Positions 30,724-39,513 of a stretch of DNA of 64,000 bases are shown here, piece after piece (the stretch's first letter is position 1; each line of letters starts with the position of its first letter). The notes beneath the pieces were generated by a model that worked only from the letters and a program-made list of their open reading frames with translations, searched no databases and was not told the DNA's origin. The DNA comes from DASSUW01 sp963811895. GTDB lineage: Bacteria; Actinomycetota; Thermoleophilia; Solirubrobacterales; Solirubrobacteraceae. Location of the stretch: positions 372,001 through 436,000 of the forward strand of contig CAWETE010000004.1 in the NCBI GenBank assembly GCA_963811895.1. The letters run 5' to 3'. A program made the translations under genes and the position numbers.

Positions 30724-32976
30724 ATGAGCCGAGCGGATCTGCACTGCCACTCATCGGCCTCCCAGGTGTCGAAGCTGGGGGTCCAGCGCGAGCTGGGGCT
30801 GCCCGAGTGCGCCACACCGCCCGAGGAGGTCCATTCCCTGGCCAAGCGCCGCGGCATGGACTTCGTGACGATCACCGACCACGACACGATCGCCGGCGTC
30901 CTCGAGATCGCCGACCGGCCCGACGTGTTCGTCTCCGAGGAGCTGACCGCGCGCTTCCGCGGCGAGCCGCAGGCCGTGCACGTGCTCTGCCTCGGGATCA
31001 CGCCCGGCGACCACGAGTGGCTGCAGGCCCACGCCGGCGACGTCGAGGCAGTGGCCGCCTACCTGCACGAGCACGAGATCGCGTGCGCGCTCGCTCACCC
31101 GTTCTACGCCGTCGAGGCGCCGCTGACCGCGCGCCACCGGCGCCGGCTCGCCGAGCTGTTCCCGATCTGGGAGGTCCGCAACGGCTCCCGTGCCCGCGAG
31201 CTCAACCTGCCGGCCGCCATCTACATCGACACCCATGGCGGGATCGGGATCGGCGGCTCGGACGACCACGCGGGGGTGGACATCGGGCGCACCTGGTCCG
31301 AGACGCCGAAGGCGGCGACGCCGGAGCAGTTCCTCGCGCACGTCCGCGCGGGCCGCGTCGGCGCCTTCGGCGACCAGGGCTCGGCGGCCAAGTGGGCGCA
31401 CGCGGCGATGGCCCTCGCCGTGCGGTCGCTCGGCCGCGACGACGACGACGCGCCACCCGACCCCACCGCGGTGATGCGGATGATCGAGCGGATCGTGACC
31501 AAGGACGAGGCGGAGGGCGGCGACCTCGGGCCGCGCGACGCACGGGCGGTGCTGCGCGCGTGGCTCGAGGCCGTCGAGCTCGACACCGACGAGCGCGTGC
31601 TGCTCGGCCACCTCCAGGCCGACGGCTTCTCGCACGCCGCGCTCGAGCGCCGCGCCCGCCGCTGCCACGAGCGCAAGCTGGCCGACGCCGTGTCGCAGGT
31701 GAGCGAGACGGCCGACTGGAACGCGATCGCCGCGGGCGTCTTCGAGGCGTGCGTGGCGGCGGTGCCGTACGCGCCCGCCACCGCCTTCCTGGCGCGCGAG
31801 CAGCGCCGCGTGAACGGCGCGGGTGACACCGCCCGCGTCGCGCTGGTCGCCGACGGGCTCGGCTCCGTCCACGGCGTCACCAGCACGCTCCAGCAGATCC
31901 GCGAGCGCGGCGTCCCCGGGTTCGAGGTCGAGGTGATCGGCACCGACGCGAACGTGGACCGCCGCCTGAGCGCCGTGGCCGAGGCGCCGATCCCGTACTA
32001 CCCCGGGCTGACCGTCGGCGTCCCGAGCCTGCTCGCGGTCGTCGACGCGCTCGCCGGCGGGGCCTACGACCTCCTGCACGTCTGCTCGCCCGGGCCGGCC
32101 GGCGTGGCCGCCCTGCTCACCGCCCGCGCCCTCGGCCTCCCCGTCGCCGGCTCGTACCACACGGAGCTGGCCGCCTACACGGCCCTGCGCAGCGGCGACG
32201 CGCTGCTCGAGGCCGGCATGCGGACGGCGCTGGCCACCTTCTACGGCCAGTGCGACGTCGTCCTCTCCCCGTCCGGCGCCGCCGACACGCGGCTGCACGA
32301 GCTCGGCATCGACAGCGCGCGCGTCGGCCGCTGGGACCGCGGCGTCGATGGGAAATTCGCCCAGGGGGCGAATTCCGCCGGGGCAATCGCCCGGGGGGCG
32401 ATTGCCCCAGGCGAAGTGGTCGTCATGTATGCCGGGCGACTGAGCCGCGAGAAGGGCGTCGACCTGCTGGCCGACAGCTTCCTCACCGCCCGCGCGCGCG
32501 ACCCGCGCCTGCGCCTCCTGCTCGCCGGCGGCGGGCCGGAGGAGGACGCGCTGCGCGCCCGCCTCGGCCGCTCCGCGAGCTTCCTCGGCTGGCTGTCGGG
32601 CGACGACCTGGCCGCCGCCTACGCGTCCGCGGACATCTTCCTGTTCTGCTCCCAGACGGACACCTTCGGCCAGGTGATCCTCGAGGCGCAGGCGTCGGGG
32701 CTTCCCGTCGTCGCCGTGGCGGCCGGCGGGCCGGCCGAGCTGGTGGCCCACGGACGCAGCGGCGTGCTCTGCCCGGCGGACGCCGACGCCCTCGCCGGCG
32801 CCGTCGTGTCGCTCGCCGGATCGCGCGCCGCCCGCGAGCGGCTCGCGCGCGGCGGGTTCGCTGCGGTCGCCGGGCGGTCGTGGGAGGCCAGCCTCACCCG
32901 CCTCGCCGCCGGCTGGCACCGCGCGCTTACGGTCAGCGCGGAGCACGCCCCCGTGGTCGCCGCACCCTCGGCGTGA
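30724..32976 (+). CDS. PHP-domain phosphoesterase fused to GT4 glycosyltransferase
   Basis: 750 aa. Residues 1 to about 210 are a PHP domain with the metal ligands ADLHCHSSAS, TITDHDTIAG and the HPFYAVEAP and GGSDDHAGVD clusters. A linker of about 150 helical residues leads to a GT4 domain (about 370-740), with VADGLGSVHGV, YAGRLSREKGVDLL, and a donor site FGQVILEAQASGLPVVA. The two activities, phosphate-ester hydrolysis and sugar transfer, may act on one glycolipid, but no product is known. Between the Rossmann halves (32350-32408) the gene carries two in-frame palindromes, described separately. Confidence 0.88.
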   Translation: MSRADLHCHSSASQVSKLGVQRELGLPECATPPEEVHSLAKRRGMDFVTITDHDTIAGVLEIADRPDVFVSEELTARFRGEPQAVHVLCLGITPGDHEWLQAHAGDVEAVAAYLHEHEIACALAHPFYAVEAPLTARHRRRLAELFPIWEVRNGSRARELNLPAAIYIDTHGGIGIGGSDDHAGVDIGRTWSETPKAATPEQFLAHVRAGRVGAFGDQGSAAKWAHAAMALAVRSLGRDDDDAPPDPTAVMRMIERIVTKDEAEGGDLGPRDARAVLRAWLEAVELDTDERVLLGHLQADGFSHAALERRARRCHERKLADAVSQVSETADWNAIAAGVFEACVAAVPYAPATAFLAREQRRVNGAGDTARVALVADGLGSVHGVTSTLQQIRERGVPGFEVEVIGTDANVDRRLSAVAEAPIPYYPGLTVGVPSLLAVVDALAGGAYDLLHVCSPGPAGVAALLTARALGLPVAGSYHTELAAYTALRSGDALLEAGMRTALATFYGQCDVVLSPSGAADTRLHELGIDSARVGRWDRGVDGKFAQGANSAGAIARGAIAPGEVVVMYAGRLSREKGVDLLADSFLTARARDPRLRLLLAGGGPEEDALRARLGRSASFLGWLSGDDLAAAYASADIFLFCSQTDTFGQVILEAQASGLPVVAVAAGGPAELVAHGRSGVLCPADADALAGAVVSLAGSRAARERLARGGFAAVAGRSWEASLTRLAAGWHRALTVSAEHAPVVAAPSA
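32354..32408. repeat. Two adjacent palindromes inside a coding sequence
   Basis: AATTCGCCC/GGGCGAATT (32354-32374, loop AGG) and GGGGCAATCGCCC/GGGCGATTGCCCC (32380-32408, 13-base perfect arms, loop GGG). Both have the same layout, and they encode the low-complexity stretch KFAQGANSAGAIARGAIAPG at the hinge between the two GT4 half-domains. The length is a multiple of three in frame. Unlike the surrounding code, the codons here are set by the symmetry. Confidence 0.8.
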
Positions 32977-32988
32977 TAGAAGCGGGCC

Positions 32989-35283
32989 TTGCGCCCGCAA
33001 GTCCTCGCCATCGCCGCCGCGGCCGTCATGGCGGCGCTCTTCGTGCTCGACACGGTCACCGGGGACGACACCGTCTTCGTCCCGGGCTACGTGCTCGGGC
33101 CGCTGATCGTCGCGCTCGCCGCCGGTCCGCGTCCGACCGCCGCGGTGGGCATCGTGGCGACGGCGCTCGGGTTCGTCGGGCTGCTCCAGGACGGTGACTT
33201 CGAGGGGCAGGACGTCATCCGCATCGTCACCGTGGCGGCGGGCTCGGCGCTGGCCGTCTGGATCGCCGTCCTGCGCACCCGGCTGCAGCGCGCCAACACG
33301 GAGCTCGGCGAGGCGGTCGGCCTGCTCGACATCGTGTTCGCGCACGCTCCCGTCGGCATCGCGCTGCTCGACCGCGATCTACGGCTACTGCGCGTCAACG
33401 ACCGGCTCGCCGAGATCGCCGGCGCGCGCGGCGACACGCTCGAGGAGCTTCTGCCCGACCTGCCGGCGACGGTGCGGCAGGACGCGGCGCGGGTCGTGCG
33501 CACGGGGACGTCGCTCAGCGAGGTCGAGATCAGCGGGGCCGAGCGCGACTGGATCGCCTCGTACTGGCCGGTGCGCCGCGACGGCGAGACGATCGGCGTC
33601 GGCCTCGTCCTGGCCGACGTGACCGAGCGACGCGCGGCCCGCGTCGCCCTGCGTGAGCAGACCGACCGCTACGAGGCGCTGCTGCACGCGCTCTCCGACG
33701 CCGGCGAGGGCCTCGTCGTGCTCGAGCTGGACGGCCGGTGCGTGTTCGCCAATGCGGCGTTCGAGCAGCTCAGCGGCTACACGTTCCCCGAGCTCGCAGC
33801 GATGGACTCGATGCTCGATCTCGTGGGCGAGTACGAGCAGGACGAGGTTCGCACGCGCGTGCTGGCCCGCATCGAGGAGGGCGTCGTCCAGCCGGGGCAG
33901 CCGCTCACGCTGCGGCGCCGCGACGGCGAGTGGGTCGACCTCGAGATCGGCGGCACCTCGCTGGACGTCGAGGGCCGGCGCCAGCTCGTCGTGGTCGTGC
34001 GCGACATGACGGCCCGCCGGCGGGCCGAGGCGGAGCGCGAGCGGCTGCTGGCCCGGGCCGCGCTGCTGGCCGAGGCGAGCGAGCTGTTCGACCGCTCGCT
34101 CGACGAGGAGCTCACGCTCCGGCGCGTCGCGCAGCTGTGCGTGCGCGACATGGCCGCGACCTGCGTGATCGTGCTCGGCGACGCACCCGATCGGCTGCGC
34201 GGCGTCGTCGCCGCAGCCCACGAGGACGAGCGCGAGGACGCGCTGATGGCCGCGCTGCTGCGCGACCCGCTCGGCGAGCCGATCGGGGAGGTCATGCGCG
34301 GAGCGCCCGGGCTCGTGGCGGCGACGCCGGCCGGGCTGGGCACGGCACGCTCGGTGATCGTGCCCCTGCGCGCGCGAGGGCGTGCCCTCGGCGTGCTCGC
34401 CGCCGGCTTCGACGACCTCAGCGGCAGCAGCGACGAGGAGGCGCTCGCCCTGTTCGAGGACCTGGCGCGCCGCGCGGCGCTCGCGATCGACAACGCGCGG
34501 CTCTATGCCGAGCGCGACCAGGTGGCGCGCACGCTCCAGCGCTCGCTGCTGCCGGGCGCCCTGCCCGAGATCCCCGGGGTCGAGCTGGCCGGCCGCTACG
34601 CGGCCGCGGGCGAGGGCAACGAGGTCGGCGGCGACTTCTACGACTGCTTCGCCACCGGCAGCGGCGACTGGGCGCTGGTCATCGGCGACGTGTGTGGCAA
34701 GGGCGCAGAGGCGGCGAGCCTGACCGCGCTCGCCCGCTACACGCTGCGCGCCGCCGCCCAGCACACGCGCCGCCCGCAGGCCGTCCTGCTCGAGCTCAAC
34801 GAGGCGCTGCTGCGGGCGCAGCTCGGCTACCGGTTCTGCACCGTGCTCTACGCGTCGCTCACGCCGCGCGACGGCCGCATCTCCGTCTGCCTGGCCACGG
34901 GCGGCCACCCGCTGCCGATGGTGCTGCGCGCCGGCGGCACGGTCGAGACGGTTGGCGCGCCGGGCTCGCTGGTGGGCATTCTCGAGGAGCCGGACATCAC
35001 CGAGCAGTCGGTCGAGCTCGAACCTGGCGACACGCTGGTGCTGGTCACGGACGGGGTGACCGAGGCGACCGCCGCCGACCGCGCCACCGGTCCCGGCCGG
35101 CTGGCCGCCCTGCTCGCCGGCTGCGCGGGCGCGGGCGCCGGCGCGATCGCCGACGCCGTAGAGCGTGACGCGATCGAGTCGCAGGGCGGCTCGGCGCGGG
35201 ACGACGTCGCCGTGCTCGTCGCTCGCGCCGTCGACGGGGGCTCGTTTGCCGGCCAGACGGCGGGGGTAGCGGCAGCGACGTGA
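32989..35283 (+). CDS. Membrane PAS-PAS-GAF-PP2C phosphatase (RsbU/RsbP-like)
   Basis: 764 aa with TTG start at 32989. Three or four N-terminal membrane segments (about 3-95), a coiled linker, PAS domain 1 (about 110-210), PAS 2 (about 225-345), GAF (about 355-510) and a C-terminal PP2C domain of the SpoIIE type (about 540-750), with GNEVGGDFYDCF, VIGDVCGKGAEAA and LVTDGVTEA. It would dephosphorylate a STAS-domain anti-anti-sigma factor, as RsbU and RsbP do, in response to a ligand or light. The next gene overlaps its stop by four bases. Two STAS proteins at 47139 and 50098 are possible substrates. Confidence 0.88.
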   Translation: MRPQVLAIAAAAVMAALFVLDTVTGDDTVFVPGYVLGPLIVALAAGPRPTAAVGIVATALGFVGLLQDGDFEGQDVIRIVTVAAGSALAVWIAVLRTRLQRANTELGEAVGLLDIVFAHAPVGIALLDRDLRLLRVNDRLAEIAGARGDTLEELLPDLPATVRQDAARVVRTGTSLSEVEISGAERDWIASYWPVRRDGETIGVGLVLADVTERRAARVALREQTDRYEALLHALSDAGEGLVVLELDGRCVFANAAFEQLSGYTFPELAAMDSMLDLVGEYEQDEVRTRVLARIEEGVVQPGQPLTLRRRDGEWVDLEIGGTSLDVEGRRQLVVVVRDMTARRRAEAERERLLARAALLAEASELFDRSLDEELTLRRVAQLCVRDMAATCVIVLGDAPDRLRGVVAAAHEDEREDALMAALLRDPLGEPIGEVMRGAPGLVAATPAGLGTARSVIVPLRARGRALGVLAAGFDDLSGSSDEEALALFEDLARRAALAIDNARLYAERDQVARTLQRSLLPGALPEIPGVELAGRYAAAGEGNEVGGDFYDCFATGSGDWALVIGDVCGKGAEAASLTALARYTLRAAAQHTRRPQAVLLELNEALLRAQLGYRFCTVLYASLTPRDGRISVCLATGGHPLPMVLRAGGTVETVGAPGSLVGILEEPDITEQSVELEPGDTLVLVTDGVTEATAADRATGPGRLAALLAGCAGAGAGAIADAVERDAIESQGGSARDDVAVLVARAVDGGSFAGQTAGVAAAT

Positions 35284-35681
35284 AGCTGCTCGTCGTCACC
35301 CCCGAGCCCGTCGACGCCAACCTCCTGCGCTCCACCCTCGGCGACGAGGTCGAGGGCGCCGAGGTGCTGGTCATCTCGCCCGCCACCAACGAGTCGCCGC
35401 TGGCCTTCTGGGTCTCGGACTCCGACGAGGCGATCCACGAGGCCGAGGTCGCCCAGGAGGAGACGGTGGAGCGCCTCGAGGAGGAGGGCATCGACGCCGC
35501 CGGCGACACCGGCGAGAGCGAGCCCGCCGTCGCCATCCAGGACGCGCTGGCCACCTTCAAGGCCGACCGGATCGTGGTCTTCAGCCACTCGGGTGAGAAG
35601 GACTACCGCGAGGAGTCTGGGCTCGAGGACGCCGAGGAGCGCTTCGGCATCCCCGTCAGCTTCGCGGAGATCTCTCGGTAG
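35280..35681 (+). CDS. Small acidic protein, universal-stress-protein-like fold
   Basis: 133 aa with a GTG start overlapping the phosphatase stop (GTGA). An alpha/beta pattern is seen: LLVVTPEPVD, then AEVLVISPATN, a long acidic helix (EEVAQEETVERLEEEG-like), then ADRIVVFSHSGE. The layout recalls Usp or related nucleotide-binding folds, but no ATP motif (G-x2-G-x9-GS) is visible. Translational coupling to the PP2C phosphatase suggests a role in the same stress path. Family identity is tentative. Confidence 0.65.
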   Translation: MKLLVVTPEPVDANLLRSTLGDEVEGAEVLVISPATNESPLAFWVSDSDEAIHEAEVAQEETVERLEEEGIDAAGDTGESEPAVAIQDALATFKADRIVVFSHSGEKDYREESGLEDAEERFGIPVSFAEISR

Positions 35682-36201
35682 CGGCGGCAACAGCCTCCGC
35701 CCCGACCAGCTTCTCGAACGGGCCGATCACCTTCCACAGCGTGCGCAGGCGCAGGGACGCCGTGCGGTCGACCGGCTGCACTCGCGCCTCGCTGACCAGC
35801 GCGCTGCCGCCGTCGGCGGGCTCGACCCAGTGGCCGAAGAGCACGCGCACGGTGCCCGGCTCGTCCCAGCTCGCGAACGCCTCGGGGCCGTCGAGCCGCG
35901 GGTAGTCGCGGGCCAGCGTCCAGATGCGGCCGCACAGCCCGGCCAGCAGGTGGGTCTCGCCCTCGTCGAGCACGGTGAACGGGTAGTCGCGGAACAGCTC
36001 GCCGTAGGTGAGCCCGGCCTGCAGGTCCGGGATCCGCCAGCGCACGAGCCGCCCGAGCGTGCGGGTGTCGGACAGCCGCACGCCGTTGGCCGCCCGCCAC
36101 AGGTCGTCCGGCGCCGCGGCGGCGGTGCGCCGGTGGTGCGTGCGAACGACCGGCTCGGGGAGCCAGGCGTCGAGGCGGCGGGTATCGTCGGCGGCCTGCA
36201 T
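35656..36201 (-). CDS. SRPBCC-like hypothetical protein
   Basis: 181 aa, start ATG 36201. The sequence pattern (DDTRRLDAWLPEPV, LVRWRIPDLQAG, LRTLWKVIGPFEKLVG) has the alternating strands and a long C-terminal helix of SRPBCC/polyketide-cyclase-like folds, which bind hydrophobic ligands. I cannot name a ligand. Its 3' end overlaps the end of the Usp-like gene by 26 bases. Its start and the divergent methyltransferase start share the same CATG (36199-36202), so the two promoters must lie inside each other's genes or one start is wrong. Confidence 0.6.
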   Translation of the reverse strand: MQAADDTRRLDAWLPEPVVRTHHRRTAAAAPDDLWRAANGVRLSDTRTLGRLVRWRIPDLQAGLTYGELFRDYPFTVLDEGETHLLAGLCGRIWTLARDYPRLDGPEAFASWDEPGTVRVLFGHWVEPADGGSALVSEARVQPVDRTASLRLRTLWKVIGPFEKLVGAEAVAAATERSPRS

Positions 36202-36991
36202 GAGGTTGATCCAGCACAAGCGGGAGGCGTACTGGTTCTACCGATTCCTCTCGCTCGGCTACGACAAGTGGGTCAATCCGCTGTTCTGGACGCCGCCCAT
36301 GCGCGAGCAGGCGCTGGCCGCCGCGCGGCTCGACCGGCGCGACCTCGAGACGCTCGACGCGGGCGCCGGGACGGGCTTCACGACCGAGGGGATCGTGGAG
36401 CGGATCGACCCGCAGCGGGTGACGATGCTCGACCAGAGCCCGCACCAGCTCGCGCGCGCCGCACGCCGCTCGGCGCTGGCGGGCGTGCGGCGGCTGCTCG
36501 GCGACGCGGAGGCACTGCCGTTCCCGGATGACAGCTTCGACCGCTACGTGTCGGCGGGCAGCATCGAGTACTGGCCCGACCCGCAGCGCGGCATCGCCGA
36601 GGCCTACCGCGTGCTGCGCGAGGGCGGCGTCGGCGTGGTCATGGGGCCGGTGCGGCCGGCCGGCCGGATCGTGCGCGCGCTGGCCGACGTGTGGATGCTG
36701 TTCCCGTCCGTCTCCGAGTACCGGGAGTGGTTCGAGCGCGCGGGCTTCTCGGACGTGCAGGTGGTCCCGGTGGCGCCCGACTGGTACCGCGACACGCGGG
36801 TGCCCTACGCCGTCGCCGTCAGCGGCGTCGCGCGAGCCGGCGCTTCGTCGCTGGCGCTGCCGCCGCCGTCGGAGCGGCTGGACGCGAAGGGCGGACGGCT
36901 GCGCTCGGCGCTGCGGTTCGCCGTCGGCTCGCTGGCCGGGCTGGCGTTCGTGCCGATCGCGCTCGTGATGAAGGTGCGGGAGCGCCGGTGA
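36200..36991 (+). CDS. MPBQ/MSBQ-type methyltransferase (tocopherol/plastoquinone branch)
   Basis: 263 aa. A class I SAM methyltransferase core has the glycine motif LDAGAGTGFTTE, VTMLDQSPHQLA and DAEALPFPDDSFD. The N-terminus IQHKREAYWFYRFLS and WTPPMREQAL is the pattern of plant VTE3 and cyanobacterial MPBQ methyltransferases, which methylate the ring of 2-methyl-6-phytyl (or solanesyl) benzoquinol. A C-terminal hydrophobic segment (about 235-260) could anchor it in the membrane, as in VTE3. The stop overlaps the prenyltransferase start by four bases. UbiE-type methyltransferases lack this N-terminus. Confidence 0.75.
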   Translation: MRLIQHKREAYWFYRFLSLGYDKWVNPLFWTPPMREQALAAARLDRRDLETLDAGAGTGFTTEGIVERIDPQRVTMLDQSPHQLARAARRSALAGVRRLLGDAEALPFPDDSFDRYVSAGSIEYWPDPQRGIAEAYRVLREGGVGVVMGPVRPAGRIVRALADVWMLFPSVSEYREWFERAGFSDVQVVPVAPDWYRDTRVPYAVAVSGVARAGASSLALPPPSERLDAKGGRLRSALRFAVGSLAGLAFVPIALVMKVRERR

Positions 36992-37908
36992 CCAGCCATG
37001 CCGCGGCCGTCGGCCGCACCGGCGCGCTCGCTGTGCTGTGGCGCTTCTCGCGCCCGCACACGCTGCTCGGCACCTTCATCAGCGCGACCGGGCTCTACCT
37101 GATCGCGGTCCACGAGCTGCCGGGCTCGGGCCTCGACCAGCTCTTCTGGGTCATGCTCGCGGGCGCCGCCGTCAACGTCGCGATCGTCGGCGTCAACCAG
37201 ATCACCGACGTCGAGATCGACCGGATCAACAAGCCGCACCTGCCGATCGCGGCCGGCGACCTGTCGCGCGACGCCGCGTGGCGGATCGTGGCCGTCGCGG
37301 TCGTGGTGCCGCTGGTGCTCGCGCTCACCCAGGGGGTTTTGGAGACGGCCGCGGTGGTGAGCGCGCTGGCCGTCGGCGCCGCCTACTCGCTGCCGCCCGT
37401 GCGGCTCAAGCGCTTCCCGGCGGTCGCGGCGCTGTGCATCTCGGTCGTACGGGCGGTGGCCGTCAACATCGGCATGTACGGGCACTTCAGCCTCGCCTTC
37501 GGCGGCTCGCTCGCCATCCCGGACTCGGTGTGGGCGCTGACGCTGTTCGTGCTGCCGTTCTCGTTCGCGATCGCCGTGCTCAAGGACGTCCCCGACCGCG
37601 AGGGCGACCGGCAGTTCCGGATCGCCACGTTCACCGTGCGGCTGGGGCCGCGGCGCGCGTTCCGGCTCGGTCTCGCCGCGCTCGTCGTGGCGTACGCCGG
37701 GATGGCCGTGCTGGGGCCGCTGCTGGTCGACGACGCCGATGGCTTGGTGCTGGCCTTCGGCCATCTGCTGGCGCTCGCGCTGCTGCTCGTGTGGGCGCGG
37801 CGGGCCGATCCGTCGGACCCGGCGGCCTTCACCCGCTTCTACATGCGCGTCTGGGCGCTGTTCTTCCTCGAGTACGCGCTCGTCCCCGCCGCCGTGCTGG
37901 CCTCCTGA
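36988..37908 (+). CDS. UbiA-family homogentisate prenyltransferase-like protein
   Basis: 306 aa with GTG start overlapping the methyltransferase stop. Eight or nine membrane helices are visible. The first Asp-rich prenyl-diphosphate motif is NQITDVEIDRINKP, which is the pattern of homogentisate phytyl/solanesyl transferases (VTE2/HPT), and the second is KDVPDREGDRQF. It would attach a prenyl chain to homogentisate with loss of CO2. Together with the methyltransferase it forms the two middle steps of tocopherol or plastoquinone synthesis. The chain and the product cannot be read from sequence. Confidence 0.8.
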   Translation: MTSHAAAVGRTGALAVLWRFSRPHTLLGTFISATGLYLIAVHELPGSGLDQLFWVMLAGAAVNVAIVGVNQITDVEIDRINKPHLPIAAGDLSRDAAWRIVAVAVVVPLVLALTQGVLETAAVVSALAVGAAYSLPPVRLKRFPAVAALCISVVRAVAVNIGMYGHFSLAFGGSLAIPDSVWALTLFVLPFSFAIAVLKDVPDREGDRQFRIATFTVRLGPRRAFRLGLAALVVAYAGMAVLGPLLVDDADGLVLAFGHLLALALLLVWARRADPSDPAAFTRFYMRVWALFFLEYALVPAAVLAS

Positions 37909-38092
37909 GCGACCCGGCGACCGTCCGTCCCCGGACAATCTGCAACAAAGCTGTTCCTCACCGGTGAACACAAACACCGCGAAGGAGAACGCTTTCCACG
38001 CGGAAATGTGGACCACGAGTCGAACACCGGGTTTGTTCGGTGGACACTTTGGAGTAGACGACTAGCCGAACGGGGAGTAATGTCCCGTCGCG
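37909..38092. promoter_or_regulatory. Intergenic stretch with several dyads
   Basis: Contains TCACCGGTGA near 37956, TTTCC-ACGC-GGAAA (37993-38006) and CGAACA-N7-TGTTCG (38021-38039). The base composition is less GC-rich than its neighbours, as in a promoter region. No long open frame fits. These dyads suggest regulatory binding upstream of the small gene at 38093, but no regulator is evident. Confidence 0.35.
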
Positions 38093-38308
38093 ATGTCGCT
38101 GGCTTATGACGCCGAGCGGCCGGGACGCCAGCCGCTGACGAGGAAGACAGCAGCTGGGGCCATGAGCCGCTTCTCGCGCCCGGGAGGTCCCCCGGCCGCG
38201 AACACCATCACCGCCAGTCAGGCACGGGCGGCGCGCCAGCGCGAGGCGCGTCGCGATGAGCAGGCCGTAGCCGCCTGGCTGCGCGAACTGGCCGGGCGCC
38301 CGCGCTAG
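38093..38308 (+). CDS. Small basic hypothetical protein (71 aa)
   Basis: Starts at ATG 38093. The product is Arg/Ala-rich with a C-terminal helical stretch (RAARQREARRDEQAVAAWLREL). Third codon positions are GC-rich as in real genes here, but the ribosome site is weak. No known family. A regulatory-looking region precedes it. It may be a real small protein or chance. Confidence 0.4.
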   Translation: MSLAYDAERPGRQPLTRKTAAGAMSRFSRPGGPPAANTITASQARAARQREARRDEQAVAAWLRELAGRPR

Positions 38309-38336
38309 CGCCCGGTCCAGCGCTCTCCGAACACCC

Positions 38337-38374
38337 CGTGCCCGGGCGTTTCACGCCGTCCGGGCTCGGGCACG
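38337..38374. terminator. Nested hairpin ahead of transaldolase
   Basis: Outer arms CGTGCCCG (38337-38344) and CGGGCACG (38367-38374), inner arms GGCGT (38345-38349) and ACGCC (38353-38357). It follows the small gene by about 30 bases and precedes the transaldolase start by 40, so it could end the upstream transcript or lie in a leader. Confidence 0.5.
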
Positions 38375-38413
38375 GTTTCATAAGAGGGGCACCCCCCGAC
38401 CCCAGGAGAGCCC

Positions 38414-39513
38414 ATGACCCCGTTGAAGCAGCTCGGAGAGCAAGGCCAGAGCGTCTGGATCGACTTCCTGTCGCGCAGGTTCGTCAAGGACGGCGACCTC
38501 GCCGGTCTCGTCCGCGACGGCGTCGTCGGCGTGACCTCCAACCCCACGATCTTCCAGGGCGCGATCGCCGAGGGCGACGCGTACGACGACCAGATCCGCG
38601 AGCTCTCGTCGAGCGAGTCCGACCCGAAGGAGATCTTCCTCGCGCTCGCCCGCGACGACATCCGCGACGCCTGCGACGTCCTCAGGCCCGTCTGGGACGA
38701 GGGCGACGGCAAGGACGGCTGGGTCTCGCTCGAGGTCGACCCGAACCTGGCGCACGACACCGAGGGCACGATCGCCGAGGCCAAGCGCCTGCACGCGCTG
38801 GTCGAGAAGCCCAACCTCCTGATCAAGATCCCCGCGACGCGCGAGGGCCTGTCCGCGATCGAGGAGACGATCGCCGCCGGCATCCCGGTCAACGTCACGC
38901 TGATCTTCTCGCTCGAGCGCCACCGCGAGGTGGCCGAGGCCTACGTGCGCGGACTGCAGCGTCTCGTCGAGAGCGGCGGCGATCCGTCGGGCGTCGCGTC
39001 GGTGGCGTCCTTCTTCGTCTCGCGCGTGCGACACCGAGGCCGACAAGCGGCTCGACGAGATCGGCGGCCACGACGAGCTGAAGGGCACGCTGGCGATCGC
39101 GAACGCCAAGCTCGCGTACGAGACCTACAAGGACGATGTTCGCCGGCGAGCAGTGGGACGAGCTGGCCGCCAAGGGCGCCACGCCGCAGCGCTGCCTGTG
39201 GGCCTCCACCTCGACCAAGAACCCCGAGTACCGCGACGTCATCTACGTCGAGGAGCTGATCGGGCCCGACACGGTGAACACGATGCCGCGCGAGACCGTC
39301 GAGGCGTTCAATGACCACGGCAACGTCGAGCGCACGCTCGACCAGGACGTCGAGGGCGCGCGCGCCGTGCTGCAGGCCTTCGCCGATGCCGGCATCGACT
39401 ACGAGGACGTCGTCGAGACGCTGGAGCGCGAGGGCGTCGAGAAGTTCGCCAAGTCGTTCCGCGAGCTGTTCGCCGACCTCGAGGCCAAGCGCGACCAGCT
39501 CGTCGCGGCATGA
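38414..39513 (+). pseudogene. tal: Transaldolase, two frame breaks
   Basis: About 365 aa if the frames are joined. The start ATG 38414 has a good site (CAGGAGAGCCC). The first frame runs to about 39027 and holds GVTSNPTIFQGA and the Schiff-base lysine in NLLIKIPATREG. The frame then changes near 39028 (DTEADKRLDEIGGHD and TLAIANAKLAYETYKD are in a second frame), and again near 39137, where FAGEQWDELAAKGATPQRCLW begins. It transfers a three-carbon unit in the pentose phosphate path. The enzyme is conserved throughout, so single-base errors are likely. The stop overlaps the transketolase ATG. Confidence 0.85.

Noticed and set aside
38021..38039. CGAACA-N7-TGTTCG as a LexA (SOS) box
   Set aside because: The actinobacterial box is CGAAC-N4-GTTCG; here the spacing is nine. 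Kept only as an unassigned dyad.
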